Assembly: GCA_958296095.1 (NCBI GenBank)
Contig: OY282434.1
Span: 186,001 to 250,000, forward strand
Source: an uncultured Oligoflexales bacterium
Lineage (GTDB): Bacteria; Bdellovibrionota_B; Oligoflexia; Oligoflexales; JAPPIL01
Length of the DNA stretch: 64,000 nucleotides
Direction of reading: 5' to 3'
The position numbers were made by a program, and so were the translations under genes. This document shows, piece after piece, positions 34,348-44,086 of this stretch. Numbering within the stretch: the stretch's first letter is position 1; every line of letters begins with the position of its first letter. The notes beneath the pieces were generated by a model, which had not been told where the DNA came from, did no database searches, and worked only from the letters and a program-made list of their open reading frames with translations.

Positions 34348-35145
34348 ATGGGCAAGCGCGGCGCATCGAGTGTCGATTATCGTCCGTTGAGCAAGGTGGC
34401 GGCTTTCAAACCGTTGCTGGCCAAGCTCAACAAAAAATCAGGTCGTAATAGCAATGGGCGGGTGACGGTGCGGCATCGTGGTGGGCGGCACAAGCGTCTC
34501 TATCGGATAATTGATTTTAAACGCAACAAGTTCGAGGTGCCAGGCAAGGTCGAAGCACTCGAATACGATCCCAATCGCACCGCCTTCATCGCTCGCATTC
34601 TCTACCGCGATGGCGAACGCCGTTATATTCTTGCGCCGATGAAATTGCGAGTCGGCATGATCGTCGTTTCTTCGCCCGAAGCTCCCATTAAGGCAGGCAA
34701 TGCCTTGCCCTTGAGTCGGATTCCTTTCGGCACGGTCATCCACAATATCGAGATGAAACCAGGCAAAGGTGGGCAACTCGGTCGCAGTGCAGGTGCTTCT
34801 TGCCAGTTGGTCGGGCGTGTTGATGGTAATGCCCAGTTGAAATTGGTGAGCGGCGAGATGCGTCGGGTCTCAGAGGCTTGCCTCGCAACCGTCGGCACGG
34901 TCAGTAATAGTGAGCACAGCAATATCAACTATGGCAAGGCAGGGCGCAGGCGGTGGCTTGGACATCGGCCGAAGGTGCGGGGAGTGGCGATGAACCCTAT
35001 CGATCACCCGCATGGCGGTGGCGAGGGTAAAACTTCCGGCGGTCGGCATCCTGTCACCCCGTGGTCGAAGCCAACCAAAGGTTACAAGACGCGGCGCAAC
35101 AAGCGTACTACCAAGGATATAATTCGTAGAAGAGGAGCTAAGTAG
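34348..35145 (+). CDS. rplB: 50S ribosomal protein L2
   Basis: A core 23S rRNA-binding protein of 265 residues. [39 protein letters not shown], and the strongly conserved [19 protein letters not shown], which includes the histidine near the peptidyl-transferase centre. It starts at ATG 34348, right after rplW; the frame is also open through rplW but without meaning. It is slightly shorter than the usual 270-280 residues at the N-terminus. Confidence 0.97.
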   Translation: MGKRGASSVDYRPLSKVAAFKPLLAKLNKKSGRNSNGRVTVRHRGGRHKRLYRIIDFKRNKFEVPGKVEALEYDPNRTAFIARILYRDGERRYILAPMKLRVGMIVVSSPEAPIKAGNALPLSRIPFGTVIHNIEMKPGKGGQLGRSAGASCQLVGRVDGNAQLKLVSGEMRRVSEACLATVGTVSNSEHSNINYGKAGRRRWLGHRPKVRGVAMNPIDHPHGGGEGKTSGGRHPVTPWSKPTKGYKTRRNKRTTKDIIRRRGAK

Positions 35146-35420
35146 TGCCACGTTCGGTAAAAAAAGACCCCTTTGTCGCCGATTATCTGCTCACGAAAGC
35201 GGAGCGGGCACGTCAGGACAAGAAGCCCATCAAGACTTGGAGTCGGCGCTCGACGATCATTCCCAGTTTTGTGGGCTTGACTTTTGCGGTGCACAATGGC
35301 AGAAAGTTCATCCCCGTCTACGTCACGGAGAACATGGTAGGACACAAGCTGGGTGAATTTTCTCCAACACGCACCTATCATGGTCACGGCGACGACAAGA
35401 CCAAGAAAGGTAAGAGGTAG
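35145..35420 (+). CDS. rpsS: 30S ribosomal protein S19
   Basis: A 91-residue S19 of the small-subunit head. [31 protein letters not shown] and [20 protein letters not shown] are typical. The GTG start overlaps the last base of the rplB stop codon. Confidence 0.97.
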   Translation: MPRSVKKDPFVADYLLTKAERARQDKKPIKTWSRRSTIIPSFVGLTFAVHNGRKFIPVYVTENMVGHKLGEFSPTRTYHGHGDDKTKKGKR

Positions 35421-35423
35421 GCT

Positions 35424-35762
35424 ATGCCGACAGCATACACGGCTAAGTTGCGCAATTTCCGCGTCGCACCACGCAAGGCACGCTTGGTTGCTGACCTCGT
35501 GCGAGGCGAGCCGGTGCAGCTAGCACAAGAGCGGTTGCGCACGACACACAAGAAGAGCGCACCCGTCATCGCTAAGCTGTTGGACGCGGCTCTAGCCAAT
35601 TTACGCGGCACGGCAACGATCGATGAGGGGCGGCTGGTGGTGAAAGAAATTTACGTCGATAAAGGCTCGACGATGCGGCGTTTTATCCCGCGGGCGCGGG
35701 GACGTGCCTCACCGATAAAGAAACGCACCTCGCACATCGTCTTGAAACTAGAGGAGTTGTAA
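35424..35762 (+). CDS. rplV: 50S ribosomal protein L22
   Basis: A 112-residue L22 with the beta-hairpin that reaches the exit-tunnel constriction. RVAPRKARLVADLVRG, the hairpin GSTMRRFIPRARGRASPIKK and RTSHIVLKLEE are conserved. The stop overlaps rpsC by one base. Confidence 0.97.
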   Translation: MPTAYTAKLRNFRVAPRKARLVADLVRGEPVQLAQERLRTTHKKSAPVIAKLLDAALANLRGTATIDEGRLVVKEIYVDKGSTMRRFIPRARGRASPIKKRTSHIVLKLEEL

Positions 35763-36397
35763 TGGGGCAGAAGGTCAACCCTATCGGTTTTCGGCTGGGC
35801 ATCAATAGCAACTGGTTTTCCCGCTGGTTTGCCGATCGCAACTATGCTGAACTGCTGAAAGAGGACATGTGTATTCGTGCCTTTATCGAGAAGAAATATG
35901 CCATGACTGGCATCGACCGCGTAGAAATCGAGCGCGCCGCGAAGAGCTTGAAAGTCAATATCTACAGCAGTAGGCCTGGCATTATCATCGGCAAAAAAGG
36001 TGCAGGTGCAGAAGGTCTGAAGGCCGAGCTGACTAAGCTAAGTCGGGTGCGTTCAGGTGAGCCGGTTCTCAACGTCTTCGAAGTCAAGAAACCCAACCTG
36101 TCGGCCCGCTTAGTGGCGGATAACATTCGCCAGCAGTTGGTGCGCAGGATCTCGTTTCGACGGGCGATGAAGAAAGCCCTGGCCAACACTATCAAGGCTG
36201 GCGCACGCGGGGTGAAGATTACCTGCCGCGGTCGACTCGGTGGCGCGGAGATGTCGCGGGTTGAGCAGTATAAAGAAGGACGTGTGCCACTGCATACCAT
36301 GCGTGCCGACATCGACTATGGCACGGCAGAGGCGTTGACCACCTACGGCTTGATTGGCATCAAGGTGTGGATTTTCCGTGACGAGGTCTTGCATTAA
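35762..36397 (+). CDS. rpsC: 30S ribosomal protein S3
   Basis: A 211-residue S3 near the mRNA entry channel. MGQKVNPIGFRLGIN, the KH-domain SRPGIIIGKKGAGAEGLK, and GRLGGAEMSRVEQYKEGRVP with TYGLIGIKVWIF are all present. Confidence 0.97.
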   Translation: MGQKVNPIGFRLGINSNWFSRWFADRNYAELLKEDMCIRAFIEKKYAMTGIDRVEIERAAKSLKVNIYSSRPGIIIGKKGAGAEGLKAELTKLSRVRSGEPVLNVFEVKKPNLSARLVADNIRQQLVRRISFRRAMKKALANTIKAGARGVKITCRGRLGGAEMSRVEQYKEGRVPLHTMRADIDYGTAEALTTYGLIGIKVWIFRDEVLH

Positions 36398-36413
36398 GCC
36401 GTGAGGTGTTGCT

Positions 36414-36854
36414 GTGCTCGCTCCTAAAAAAATGAAATTTCGCAAGATGCACAAGATGCGTATCAAGGGTGGCAGTAAGGGCGGCACGGTCTTGGCTTTT
36501 GGCAGTTATGGGCTGGTGGCAACCGAGTCAGGCTATATTACGGCACGGCAGATTGAGGCGGCTAGGATTGCCATGACGCGGCATATTCGGCGGGGCGGCA
36601 AGGTGTGGATTAAGGTTTTTCCCCACAAGCCAGTGACCAAGAAAGCGGCGGAGACCCGTATGGGTAGCGGTAAGGGCGCGGTCGATCACTATGTTGCGCC
36701 AGTTGCCGCAGGGCTGATTCTCTATGAGATGGCTGAGGTCAGTGCTGACATCGCCGCGCGTGCTTTGACCCTGGCCGCGTCAAAATTGCCTTTCAAGACA
36801 CGTCTATTAATGCGTAACACAGATGTATGGGAGCAAGCACGTGGATCTATCTAA
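36414..36854 (+). CDS. rplP: 50S ribosomal protein L16
   Basis: A 146-residue L16 next to the A-site t[37 protein letters not shown] and [16 protein letters not shown] are conserved. GTG start. The gene overlaps the start of rpmC by 14 bp. Confidence 0.97.
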   Translation: MLAPKKMKFRKMHKMRIKGGSKGGTVLAFGSYGLVATESGYITARQIEAARIAMTRHIRRGGKVWIKVFPHKPVTKKAAETRMGSGKGAVDHYVAPVAAGLILYEMAEVSADIAARALTLAASKLPFKTRLLMRNTDVWEQARGSI

Positions 36855-37101
36855 ATTGACAGCAGAAGAACTCAGGCAGATGAGCCCTGCCGACATCCGA
36901 GAGCTAGAGGAGAAGTTGCGGGAGCATATGAATAAGGCTCTGTTGGGTGCGCCGCTCGACAAGGAGGGGGGGGAGAACGCCAGCAAGAAGAGCAAACTGC
37001 AGCGGGCACTGGCACGCTTGCTGACTATTCGCGCTGAGGTGCGGATAGAGCCGTCAGCGGGGAGCCCAACAAAGGAAACAAAGGAGTCGCCGAGTGCCTA
37101 G
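36841..37101 (+). CDS. rpmC: 50S ribosomal protein L29, extended
   Basis: An 86-residue L29, longer than the usual 60-70. The family helix is AEELRQMSPADIRELEEKLR, and the second helix has KLQRALARLLTIRAE. Between the helices lies an insert with KEGGENASKK, and there is a Ser/Thr/Glu tail. The start is GTG 36841 inside the end of rplP; the upstream frame extension is not used. Confidence 0.88.
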   Translation: MDLSKLTAEELRQMSPADIRELEEKLREHMNKALLGAPLDKEGGENASKKSKLQRALARLLTIRAEVRIEPSAGSPTKETKESPSA

Positions 37102-37348
37102 TGACACAGTCAAGGCCCTGAAGGGAGTAGTGGTCAGCGCCGCGTTGCAGAAGACCCGCACCTTGAAAATTGAGCGTCTGGTCAAGCATGCCACGTATCG
37201 CAAATATATCAAGCGCACGACGAAGATTATCTTTCACGATGAAGATAACAAGTCGCAAGTCGGTGATGAGGTGCTGATACGTCCTTGTCGACCACGGAGC
37301 AAGCGCAAGAGTTTTAGTTTGTTGGAAATTATCAAGGCCGCGCCATGA
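37094..37348 (+). CDS. rpsQ: 30S ribosomal protein S17
   Basis: An 84-residue OB-fold protein binding 16S r[50 protein letters not shown] and [11 protein letters not shown] are typical. The GTG start overlaps rpmC by 8 bp and the stop overlaps rplN by 4 bp. Confidence 0.97.
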   Translation: MPSDTVKALKGVVVSAALQKTRTLKIERLVKHATYRKYIKRTTKIIFHDEDNKSQVGDEVLIRPCRPRSKRKSFSLLEIIKAAP

Positions 37349-37713
37349 TCCAGATGGAAAGCATGCTACAGAGCGGGGACAATTCGGGGGCACGGCGCTT
37401 GAAGTGTTTTAAAATTCCGGGTGGTACCAACCGACGCTATGCCGCGCCTGGCGACATTATTATCGTCTCGGTGCGGGAGGTATTGCCGGGCAGCAAGACC
37501 AAGAAGGGTAGTGTGCATCGTGCCGTAGTCGTGCGCACCAGGAAGGGTGTGCAGCGCAAGGATGGCACAACGATTAGGTTTGATGAAAATGCTTGCGTGC
37601 TGGTCACCAAGGACAATGAACCGGTGGGAACGCGTATTTTCGGGCCTGTGGCACGTGAAATTCGCAACCGTGGCTTTATCAGAATTGCATCGCTAGCTCC
37701 GGAGGTAGTGTAG
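37345..37713 (+). CDS. rplN: 50S ribosomal protein L14
   Basis: A 122-residue L14 at the subunit interface. [20 protein letters not shown], the [20 protein letters not shown] loop and [17 protein letters not shown] are conserved. Its stop codon is followed at once by the rplE ATG, so rplX (L24), which normally lies between them, is absent. Confidence 0.97.
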   Translation: MIQMESMLQSGDNSGARRLKCFKIPGGTNRRYAAPGDIIIVSVREVLPGSKTKKGSVHRAVVVRTRKGVQRKDGTTIRFDENACVLVTKDNEPVGTRIFGPVAREIRNRGFIRIASLAPEVV

Positions 37714-38274
37714 ATGGCAAAGCCAGCCGCGCACGTCCCTGTGCTTAAGCAAGCCTACACGCAGTTTCGCCGTGAGTTGCAGCAGGAACTGGGTTTGAAG
37801 AACGTCATGCAAGTGCCGCGCCTGCAGAAGATCGTCGTCAACATCGGCAAGGGTGAAGCGGCGCAGAACATCAAGGCACTCGATAGCTCGCTGCAGGAGT
37901 TAGCACGCATTACGGGTCAGAAGGCGGCCGTGCGCCGTGCCAAGAAGAGCATTGCTGGTTTCAAAATTCGTGATGGCATGCCGATCGGTTGCCTGGTGAC
38001 TTTGCGCCGTGACCGCATGTATGAGTTTCTCTATCGCCTGATCAACATTGCCGTGCCACGTATTCGTGACTTTCGCGGCTATCCTCCCAAGTCGTTCGAT
38101 GGGCGGGGCAACTACTCGTTAGGCATTACCGAGCAGATCATATTTCCTGAAGTCGATTACGATAAGGTCGAAAAAATCAGCGGTCTGTCGATAACTATTG
38201 TTACTTCCGCCGAGAACGATATAACTGCGAAAGCTCTGCTCGGCCGGTTTAAATTTCCGTTCAAGAAGAATTGA
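37714..38274 (+). CDS. rplE: 50S ribosomal protein L5
   Basis: A 186-residue 5S rRNA-binding protein. [39 protein letters not shown] and [19 protein letters not shown] are conserved. The ATG follows the rplN stop with no gap, so translation is directly coupled to L14 rather than L24. Confidence 0.97.
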   Translation: MAKPAAHVPVLKQAYTQFRRELQQELGLKNVMQVPRLQKIVVNIGKGEAAQNIKALDSSLQELARITGQKAAVRRAKKSIAGFKIRDGMPIGCLVTLRRDRMYEFLYRLINIAVPRIRDFRGYPPKSFDGRGNYSLGITEQIIFPEVDYDKVEKISGLSITIVTSAENDITAKALLGRFKFPFKKN

Positions 38275-38284
38275 GAGGCAACCT

Positions 38285-38470
38285 TTGGCGCGTAAATCTT
38301 TGATTGCAAAGGCAAGCCGTAAACCGAAGTTTTCTTCCCGTGCCTACACCCGCTGTAGTCGTTGTGGGCGCTCGAAGGCGGTCTATCGCAAATTTTTGAT
38401 CTGCCGCATCTGTTTTCGCCTGATGGCACTGAGTGGACTGTTGCCCGGTGTCAAGAAAGCATCGTGGTGA
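38285..38470 (+). CDS. rpsN: 30S ribosomal protein S14, zinc-binding short form
   Basis: A 61-residue type Z S14. Four cysteines, CSRC and CRIC, form the zinc site; [37 protein letters not shown] and the end KKASW are typical. It starts with TTG 38285. Confidence 0.96.
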   Translation: MARKSLIAKASRKPKFSSRAYTRCSRCGRSKAVYRKFLICRICFRLMALSGLLPGVKKASW

Positions 38471-38480
38471 GAGGTGAGCT

Positions 38481-38876
38481 GTGAATACTGACCCGATCGC
38501 TGATTTTCTTACTCGTCTTCGCAACGGGCAACGCGCCTGCAACGAGATGGTGAATGTGCCTGCTTCACGCATTAAGATTGCCATTGCCCACCTTCTCAAG
38601 CAGGAGGGCTTTATCAAAAACTATCGCTGCATTCGTGACAACAAGCAGGGCTGGTTAAAGGTTACGCTGAAGTATCGCGACCCACTGCATGGTGTGATCA
38701 GGGAAATCAAACGCCTTAGCAGTCCTGGTTGTCGGCGCTACGTGGGCAGCAAGGACATTCCGTTGGTGAAAAACGGCTTCGGGATCGTGGTGCTGTCGAC
38801 TTCGCAGGGGATTATGACCGATCGTGAAGCACGGCGACGTGGCACCGGAGGGGAGTTGTTGTGCTCGGTGTATTGA
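38481..38876 (+). CDS. rpsH: 30S ribosomal protein S8
   Basis: A 131-residue S8 binding the central 16S domain and, in other bacteria, the spc mRNA. DPIADFLTRLRNGQRA, VPASRIKIAIAHLLKQEGF, and the C-terminal GIVVLSTSQGIMTDREARRR with GTGGELLCSVY are conserved. GTG start. Confidence 0.97.
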   Translation: MNTDPIADFLTRLRNGQRACNEMVNVPASRIKIAIAHLLKQEGFIKNYRCIRDNKQGWLKVTLKYRDPLHGVIREIKRLSSPGCRRYVGSKDIPLVKNGFGIVVLSTSQGIMTDREARRRGTGGELLCSVY

Positions 38877-38886
38877 GGAGGTCGAG

Positions 38887-39429
38887 ATGTCACGTGTAGG
38901 TGACATGCCCATCGCTTTGCCGCCTGTGGTTGATTTCAAAATCAGCGACGGTGTCGTCGAGGTTAAAGGCCCTAAGGGTGAGTTGCGCCAAAAGATTCAT
39001 CCCCGCACACTGGTAACTCGTGAGGGCGATAAGGTGCTCGTCACTCTGCGTAAGCAGGTGAAGGAGAACAAGAAGTTTCACGGCTTGATGCGCACCTTGA
39101 TCAACAACATGGTGGTCGGCGTTACCGAAGGCTTCACTAAAGAGCTGTTGATGGTCGGGGTCGGTTATCGTGCCAACATGAAGGGCGAGGTGTTGAATTT
39201 GAGTCTGGGCTACAGTCACCCGATCGAATTTACGCCGCTGGCAGGCATAACGGTGCAGGTAGGCAAGCAGAACAATATCGTCATCAGCGGGGCCAACAAA
39301 GAACATGTCGGACGCACGGCAGCAATTATCCGAGATTTTCGCAAACCAGAGCCATACCACGGCAAAGGCGTGCGCTACAAAGATGAGGTCATTGCCACTA
39401 AGGTTGGCAAGTCGGGAGCTAAGAAGTAG
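38887..39429 (+). CDS. rplF: 50S ribosomal protein L6
   Basis: A 180-residue protein with two L6 domains: SRVGDMPIALP, VKGPKGELRQKI, NNMVVGVTEGFTKELLMVGV, and the signature PEPYHGKGVRYKDEVI. The start is ATG 38887 behind GAGGTCGAG; the frame is open upstream within rpsH. Confidence 0.97.
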   Translation: MSRVGDMPIALPPVVDFKISDGVVEVKGPKGELRQKIHPRTLVTREGDKVLVTLRKQVKENKKFHGLMRTLINNMVVGVTEGFTKELLMVGVGYRANMKGEVLNLSLGYSHPIEFTPLAGITVQVGKQNNIVISGANKEHVGRTAAIIRDFRKPEPYHGKGVRYKDEVIATKVGKSGAKK

Positions 39430-39438
39430 GAAAGAATT

Positions 39439-39795
39439 GTGAAAAAACAGACACTTAAGTTGAGACTGTGGCTGCGTCGGAAGAAGCGCATTCGCAAAAA
39501 AATCCACGGCACCGCGGCACGTCCACGTCTGTCGGTGTTTCGTTCGGCGCGGCATGTCTATGCCCAGGTGATCGACGATGTGAAGCAACATACGCTGGTG
39601 GCGGTGAGTTCGTTCGGCAAAGACGGCCTGGCACGGGCGAACATCACCAACTGCAAAGCGCTGGGGCAGAAGCTGGCCGCGGCGTGTTTGGCGAAGGAGG
39701 TGCAGACAGTGGTGTTTGATCGTAACGGCTGCAATTATCACGGTCGCCTGAAAGCGTTGGCAGAGGGTGTGCGTGAGGGGGGAGTGAAGTTTTGA
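39439..39795 (+). CDS. rplR: 50S ribosomal protein L18
   Basis: A 118-residue 5S rRNA-binding protein. RKKRIRKKIHGTAARPRLSV, FRSARHVYAQVIDD and the end VFDRNGCNYHGRLKALAEG are typical. GTG start; it overlaps rpsE by 4 bp. Confidence 0.97.
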   Translation: MKKQTLKLRLWLRRKKRIRKKIHGTAARPRLSVFRSARHVYAQVIDDVKQHTLVAVSSFGKDGLARANITNCKALGQKLAAACLAKEVQTVVFDRNGCNYHGRLKALAEGVREGGVKF

Positions 39796-40322
39796 CCGAC
39801 AAGAATCCGTTTGGGGTTGGTGGCGAGCCTGTCGCGGAGGGGCTGCAGGATAGAGTTATCCACGTCGCGCGTGTCGCTAAGGTTGTGAAAGGCGGTCGCC
39901 GTTTTAGTTTCAGTGCTTCGGTAGTCGTAGGCGACGGGGTCAGCAGAGTTGGCCATGGTTTGGGCAAAGCGACCGAAGTGCCTGAGGCAATTCGCAAGGG
40001 CGCAGAGCAGGCACGTAAGAACTTGACCGAGATTGCTATCGTCGATGGCACGATACCCTTTTCCGCTATCGGCTGTCACGGCTCGTCACGGGTGTTGATG
40101 TATCCAGGCCGTAGGGGGAAGGGCATTATTGCGGGCGGCGCGGTGCGGGTCATCGTTGAGTTGGCAGGAATTTCCGACATCGTCTGCAAGGTGCATGGCA
40201 CGAAAAATTTTCACAACGTCATCAGAGCTACGATGGACGGCTTGACACAGATGATCTCCATTGCCGAGTATGCTGCGTTTCGGGACAAGTCGGTCGAGTA
40301 TTTTGCGCAGGGTATCGGGTGA
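39792..40322 (+). CDS. rpsE: 30S ribosomal protein S5
   Basis: A 176-residue S5 important for decoding accuracy. LQDRVIHVARVAKVVKGGRR, ASVVVGDGVSRVGHGLGKA, and VLMYPGRRGKGIIAGGAVR with ELAGISDIVCKVHGTKNFHN are conserved. TTG start overlapping the rplR stop. Confidence 0.97.
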   Translation: MTDKNPFGVGGEPVAEGLQDRVIHVARVAKVVKGGRRFSFSASVVVGDGVSRVGHGLGKATEVPEAIRKGAEQARKNLTEIAIVDGTIPFSAIGCHGSSRVLMYPGRRGKGIIAGGAVRVIVELAGISDIVCKVHGTKNFHNVIRATMDGLTQMISIAEYAAFRDKSVEYFAQGIG

Positions 40323-40328
40323 GGCAAC

Positions 40329-40535
40329 ATGAGTAAGATCTTGATTCGCCAGCGACGCAGCTTGATCGGGCAGCCGCAGAAAATGCGACGTGTCGTGCGA
40401 TCGCTCGGCTTGCGGCGCATCAGACACAGTGTCGTCAAGAAAGACACCAACTGCATACGTGGCATGATCAACAAGGCGACGCACTTGCTCGACTATGAGT
40501 TGCTGCGTGACGAAGATGCACGAGGCACATCGTGA
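40329..40535 (+). CDS. rpmD: 50S ribosomal protein L30
   Basis: A 68-residue L30: ILIRQRRSLIGQPQKMRRVV, SLGLRRIRHSVVKKDTNCIR and GMINKATHLLDYELL are typical. It overlaps rplO by 4 bp. Confidence 0.95.
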   Translation: MSKILIRQRRSLIGQPQKMRRVVRSLGLRRIRHSVVKKDTNCIRGMINKATHLLDYELLRDEDARGTS

Positions 40536-40981
40536 TAACCTTGCAATCATTACGCCCTAACGCAGGCTCGCGGCGCGCCCGCAAACGACTGGGGCGTGGC
40601 ATCGGCTCAGGCACGGGCAAGACTGCAGGCAAGGGACATAAGGGACAGACCGCGCGGCGTGGTGGGCAGATTGCTTGTGGTTTTGAGGGGGGGCAGACTC
40701 CGCTCTATCGACGGTTGCCCAAGCGTGGTTTTCGCAACATCTTCAGAACCGCTTACGAGGTGGTGGCAGTGGAGAAGCTCAACTGTTTTGAAGCTGGAGC
40801 CGAGATTGACGGGGCACGCTTGAAGGCGCGGGGCTTGGTGTCATTGACCAAGAACAAGAAACTAAAAATTCTGGCTGGTGGTAAGCTTGATCGCAGTTTG
40901 ATCGTTTCAGCGCATAAGTTTAGCCAGGGAGCGCGGCAGGCGATTACCGCCGCGGGTGGACAGTGTCGGGAGTTGTCGTGA
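40532..40981 (+). CDS. rplO: 50S ribosomal protein L15
   Basis: A 149-residue L15: the N-terminal SRRARKRLGRGIGSGTGKTA with GKGHKGQTARRG, then GGQTPLYRRLPKRGF, and a C-terminal domain with KLKILAGGKLDRSLIVSAHK. GTG start. Confidence 0.97.
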   Translation: MITLQSLRPNAGSRRARKRLGRGIGSGTGKTAGKGHKGQTARRGGQIACGFEGGQTPLYRRLPKRGFRNIFRTAYEVVAVEKLNCFEAGAEIDGARLKARGLVSLTKNKKLKILAGGKLDRSLIVSAHKFSQGARQAITAAGGQCRELS

Positions 40982-40991
40982 AGGGGTATCT

Positions 40992-42311
40992 GTGAATCTT
41001 GTCAGCAGTCTGCCCGCGGGGAAATTAAACCATCTGCAGCGCAAAATTCTGTTCACGCTGGGCTATCTCGCCGTCTACCGTGTCGGGGTGCATATTCCCA
41101 TTCCTGGCGTGGATACGGTGGCACTGGCAGAGTTCTTCGATCAGCAAGGCGGCAACCTCCTCGGCATGTTCAACATGTTTTCGGGCGGGGCCTTGGAACG
41201 CTTTAGTATCTTCGCCTTAGGGGTAATGCCCTATATCTCCGCTTCTATTATTTCGCAGTTGCTGACCGTGGTTGTGCCGCAGCTGGAAGCCTTGTCGAAA
41301 GAAGGCGATGCGGGGCGCAAAAAAATCAGCCAATACACCCGCTATGGCACGATTGTCTTGGCGGTGATTCAGGGCTTTATGATTGCTAACACCTTGGAAG
41401 GCTCGAATTTTCTCGGCCGCAGCTTGGTCATCAGCGGTGGTCTCGGCTGGAAGCTAAACACAACGCTGTCGTTGACGGCGGGCACAGCTTTTGTGATGTG
41501 GTTGGGTGAGCAGATTACGCAACGGGGCGTGGGCAATGGTATCTCGCTGATAATTTTTGCCGGGATTGTGGCAGGCTTGCCAGGCTTGATTGGCAGTACC
41601 TACACGCAATATACGAGCGCACAGCTAGATTTGTTCCGCATCGTGATTATCGTCTTCGTCGTTATCGCGGTAGTTGCAGGCGTGGTCTATGTTGAGCAGG
41701 CAGCACGGCAAATACCTGTGCAGTATGCTAAACGGCAGGTGGGGCGACGTATCTATGGGGGTCAGAATACCCACTTGCCCGTGCGGGTTAACCCTGCGGG
41801 TGTCATTCCGCCAATTTTTGCCAGCTCCATGTTGCAGTTTCCGGTGACGATGGGCGCGCTGTATCCTGAGTCGTGGATGGGTGATTTTCTGAACAGTGTC
41901 TTCGGCCCCGGTGAATGGCTCTACAACTCAGTCTATGTGTCGTTGATAATTTTCTTCACTTTTTTCTACACCTCCATCACCTTCAAGTCCGATGACATCG
42001 CGGAAAATTTAAAAAAATACGGTGGCTTCGTGCCCGGCATCCGACCGGGGGGGCGCACGGCGGAGTATATCAACAGAGTGGTTACACGGCTGGTCTTGTG
42101 GGGATCGATCTATCTGTCGGCAGTCTGTGTGTTGCCGGTGATTTTAACGGGGAAATTCAGCATTCAGTTTTTCTTTGGTGGCACGAGTTTGTTGATCGTC
42201 GTGGGGGTAGCACTGGATACCTTCAGGCAGATTGAATCGCAGCGGCAGTCTTTGCGCTACGATGCTTTTCTGAAGAAGAACACCATCCGCTCACGTGGAG
42301 GGCGGTTGTGA
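40992..42311 (+). CDS. secY: Preprotein translocase subunit SecY
   Basis: The channel subunit of the SecYEG translocon in the inner membrane. It has 439 residues and ten transmembrane segments: RKILFTLGYLAVYRVGVHIP (TM1), the plug region with GNLLGMFNMFSGGALERFSI, ALGVMPYISASIISQLL (TM2), and the cytosolic loop VEQAARQIPVQYAKRQVGRR. The start is GTG 40992, 11 nt past the rplO stop; the longer frame lies inside rplO. It overlaps adk by 4 bp. Confidence 0.97.
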   Translation: MNLVSSLPAGKLNHLQRKILFTLGYLAVYRVGVHIPIPGVDTVALAEFFDQQGGNLLGMFNMFSGGALERFSIFALGVMPYISASIISQLLTVVVPQLEALSKEGDAGRKKISQYTRYGTIVLAVIQGFMIANTLEGSNFLGRSLVISGGLGWKLNTTLSLTAGTAFVMWLGEQITQRGVGNGISLIIFAGIVAGLPGLIGSTYTQYTSAQLDLFRIVIIVFVVIAVVAGVVYVEQAARQIPVQYAKRQVGRRIYGGQNTHLPVRVNPAGVIPPIFASSMLQFPVTMGALYPESWMGDFLNSVFGPGEWLYNSVYVSLIIFFTFFYTSITFKSDDIAENLKKYGGFVPGIRPGGRTAEYINRVVTRLVLWGSIYLSAVCVLPVILTGKFSIQFFFGGTSLLIVVGVALDTFRQIESQRQSLRYDAFLKKNTIRSRGGRL

Positions 42312-42955
42312 TCTATCTCCTCAGCGGCCCGCCAGGCTCGGGCAAGGGGACGCAGTCGGATATGTTGGTGCAGAGTATGCAGTTTAAAAAATTATCGACG
42401 GGCGATGCCTTACGTGCCGCGGCAAAGATGGGCACAGAGGTGGGGCGGCAGGCAGAGGCGCTCATGGCGCGCGGTGAGCTGGTGCCTGATTTTGTGTTGT
42501 TTGAGATTGTCAAGGCCGCGCTGCGAGATTTTGGCACGGCACGGGTGGTGCTCGATGGTTATCCGCGCACACAGCAGCAAGCACATGACCTAGAGACATT
42601 GCAGGCGGAATTTCCTGTAGCAATGTTTATTCTCCTGCGGATCGGTGATAGGGAGATAGTGGCACGCATCGCGGGACGCAGAGTGTGCTCGCAGTGTCAA
42701 GCTGTCTACCACGTGCAAAGCCGTCCACCGCGGCAGGCGGGCGTGTGTGACGCGTGTGGTGCCGCGTTGGAGCAGCGCAGCGATGATATGGATGAGAAGA
42801 TTGCGCGGCGCTTGCAGGTTTACCGTAAGGAGACCGAGCCTTTGTTGGATTTTTATGCACAGCGGCAGTTGCTGCGGGAAATAGATGCGGCACAGGCAGA
42901 GGGGGCGGTGTTTGTGCGCTTGCAGGCTTTGATTGGCGAGGGTGGCGATGCCTAA
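42308..42955 (+). CDS. adk: Adenylate kinase, zinc-lid type
   Basis: Interconverts ATP + AMP and 2 ADP in the cytosol. It has 215 residues. The P-loop is [11 protein letters not shown] at residues 7-17, the AMP site includes STGDALR and [11 protein letters not shown], and the lid carries four cysteines (CSQC and CDAC) that should bind zinc. GTG start overlapping the secY stop. Confidence 0.97.
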   Translation: MIYLLSGPPGSGKGTQSDMLVQSMQFKKLSTGDALRAAAKMGTEVGRQAEALMARGELVPDFVLFEIVKAALRDFGTARVVLDGYPRTQQQAHDLETLQAEFPVAMFILLRIGDREIVARIAGRRVCSQCQAVYHVQSRPPRQAGVCDACGAALEQRSDDMDEKIARRLQVYRKETEPLLDFYAQRQLLREIDAAQAEGAVFVRLQALIGEGGDA

Positions 42956-43181
42956 AGAGGGCGCGCTTGAAGTTGACGGTGTGGTCAAGGAGTCATTGCC
43001 TAATGCGATGTTCAAGGTCAAGCTGGACAACGGACATGATATTCTGGCACATATCAGCGGCAAGATGCGTATGCATTTCATCAAAATTTTGCCGGGCGAT
43101 CGCGTTAAGCTGGAGGTTTCGCCGTACGATTTGAAGCGAGGGCGTATTGTCTATCGAGAGAAGAAACAGCGGGGGGTGTAG
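42948..43181 (+). CDS. infA: Translation initiation factor IF-1
   Basis: A 77-residue OB-fold protein that blocks the ribosomal A site during initiation. [40 protein letters not shown] and [20 protein letters not shown] are typical. The ATG overlaps the adk end by 8 bp; the map gene often found between adk and infA is absent. Confidence 0.96.
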   Translation: MPKEGALEVDGVVKESLPNAMFKVKLDNGHDILAHISGKMRMHFIKILPGDRVKLEVSPYDLKRGRIVYREKKQRGV

Positions 43182-43295
43182 ATGAAGGTGCAGGCGAGCG
43201 TGAAACCGATTTGCGAGAAGTGCAAGGTGGTGAAACGGCGGGGCGTGTTGCGGGTAATCTGCGTGGTCAAAAAACACAAGCAGCGGCAAGGATAG
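43182..43295 (+). CDS. rpmJ: 50S ribosomal protein L36
   Basis: A 37-residue zinc-ribbon protein that starts directly after the infA stop: [15 protein letters not shown], then [19 protein letters not shown]. The ligands are C11, C14, C27 and H32. It is the C-positive (zinc-binding) form. Confidence 0.95.
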   Translation: MKVQASVKPICEKCKVVKRRGVLRVICVVKKHKQRQG

Positions 43296-43299
43296 CATT

Positions 43300-43683
43300 G
43301 TGGCAAGGATTGCAGGCGTTGACCTGCCAGGTAACAAGAAGGTCGCCATTGCCTTGACGGGCATTTATGGCATTGGACGCAAGACGGCGGTGCAGGTAGC
43401 AGAGAAGGCCAATGTCGCGGCAGACAAGCAGGCAGGTGAGTTGAGTGCCGACGAAATCAACGCCCTGCGGCGGGTTATCGACCGCGATTGTATGGTTGAA
43501 GGTGACCTGCGTCGTGAGATTTCCATCAACATCAAGCGGTTGGTGGATATGGGCAGTTATCGTGGCTTGCGGCATCGACGACGCTTGCCGGTGCGGGGGC
43601 AGCGCACCAAGACTAATGCCCGTACTCGTAAGGGGCCGCGCAAGACAGTGGCAGGCAAGAAAAAAGCACCGGGAGCTAAATAG
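43300..43683 (+). CDS. rpsM: 30S ribosomal protein S13
   Basis: A 127-residue S13 contacting 5S/23S bridges and the P-site t[37 protein letters not shown], and the basic tail [20 protein letters not shown] are conserved. GTG start, 4 nt after rpmJ. Confidence 0.97.
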   Translation: MARIAGVDLPGNKKVAIALTGIYGIGRKTAVQVAEKANVAADKQAGELSADEINALRRVIDRDCMVEGDLRREISINIKRLVDMGSYRGLRHRRRLPVRGQRTKTNARTRKGPRKTVAGKKKAPGAK

Positions 43684-43693
43684 GAGTGGCTGA

Positions 43694-44086
43694 GTGGTAG
43701 CGAAAGCAAGTAGCGGTAGACGCAGGCGAGCGAAACGCAACGTGCCGATTGGGGTGACGCATGTTTATGCGACGTTCAACAACACGATGATTACCATCAC
43801 CGATGTCAACGGGGCGGTAGTGTGCTGGGCATCGGCGGGCACAAAAGGCTTCAAAGGCTCGCGCAAGAGCACGCCCTTCGCAGCACAGACCGCGGCGGAA
43901 GACGTGGCGCGCCGGGCGATGGATTGTGGCATGAAGAGCGTCGCGGTGTTGGTCAGAGGGCCTGGCGCGGGGCGTGAAAGTGCGGTGCGAGCGATTGCCG
44001 CGGCTGGTTTGAAGATTAACTTGATCAAGGACGTGACCCCGATTCCCCATAACGGCTGTCGTCCGCCGAAGAGGAGGCGAGTGTAA
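43694..44086 (+). CDS. rpsK: 30S ribosomal protein S11
   Basis: A 130-residue S11 of the platform. [36 protein letters not shown] and [17 protein letters not shown] at the end are typical. GTG start; it overlaps rpsD by one base. Confidence 0.97.
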   Translation: MVAKASSGRRRRAKRNVPIGVTHVYATFNNTMITITDVNGAVVCWASAGTKGFKGSRKSTPFAAQTAAEDVARRAMDCGMKSVAVLVRGPGAGRESAVRAIAAAGLKINLIKDVTPIPHNGCRPPKRRRV

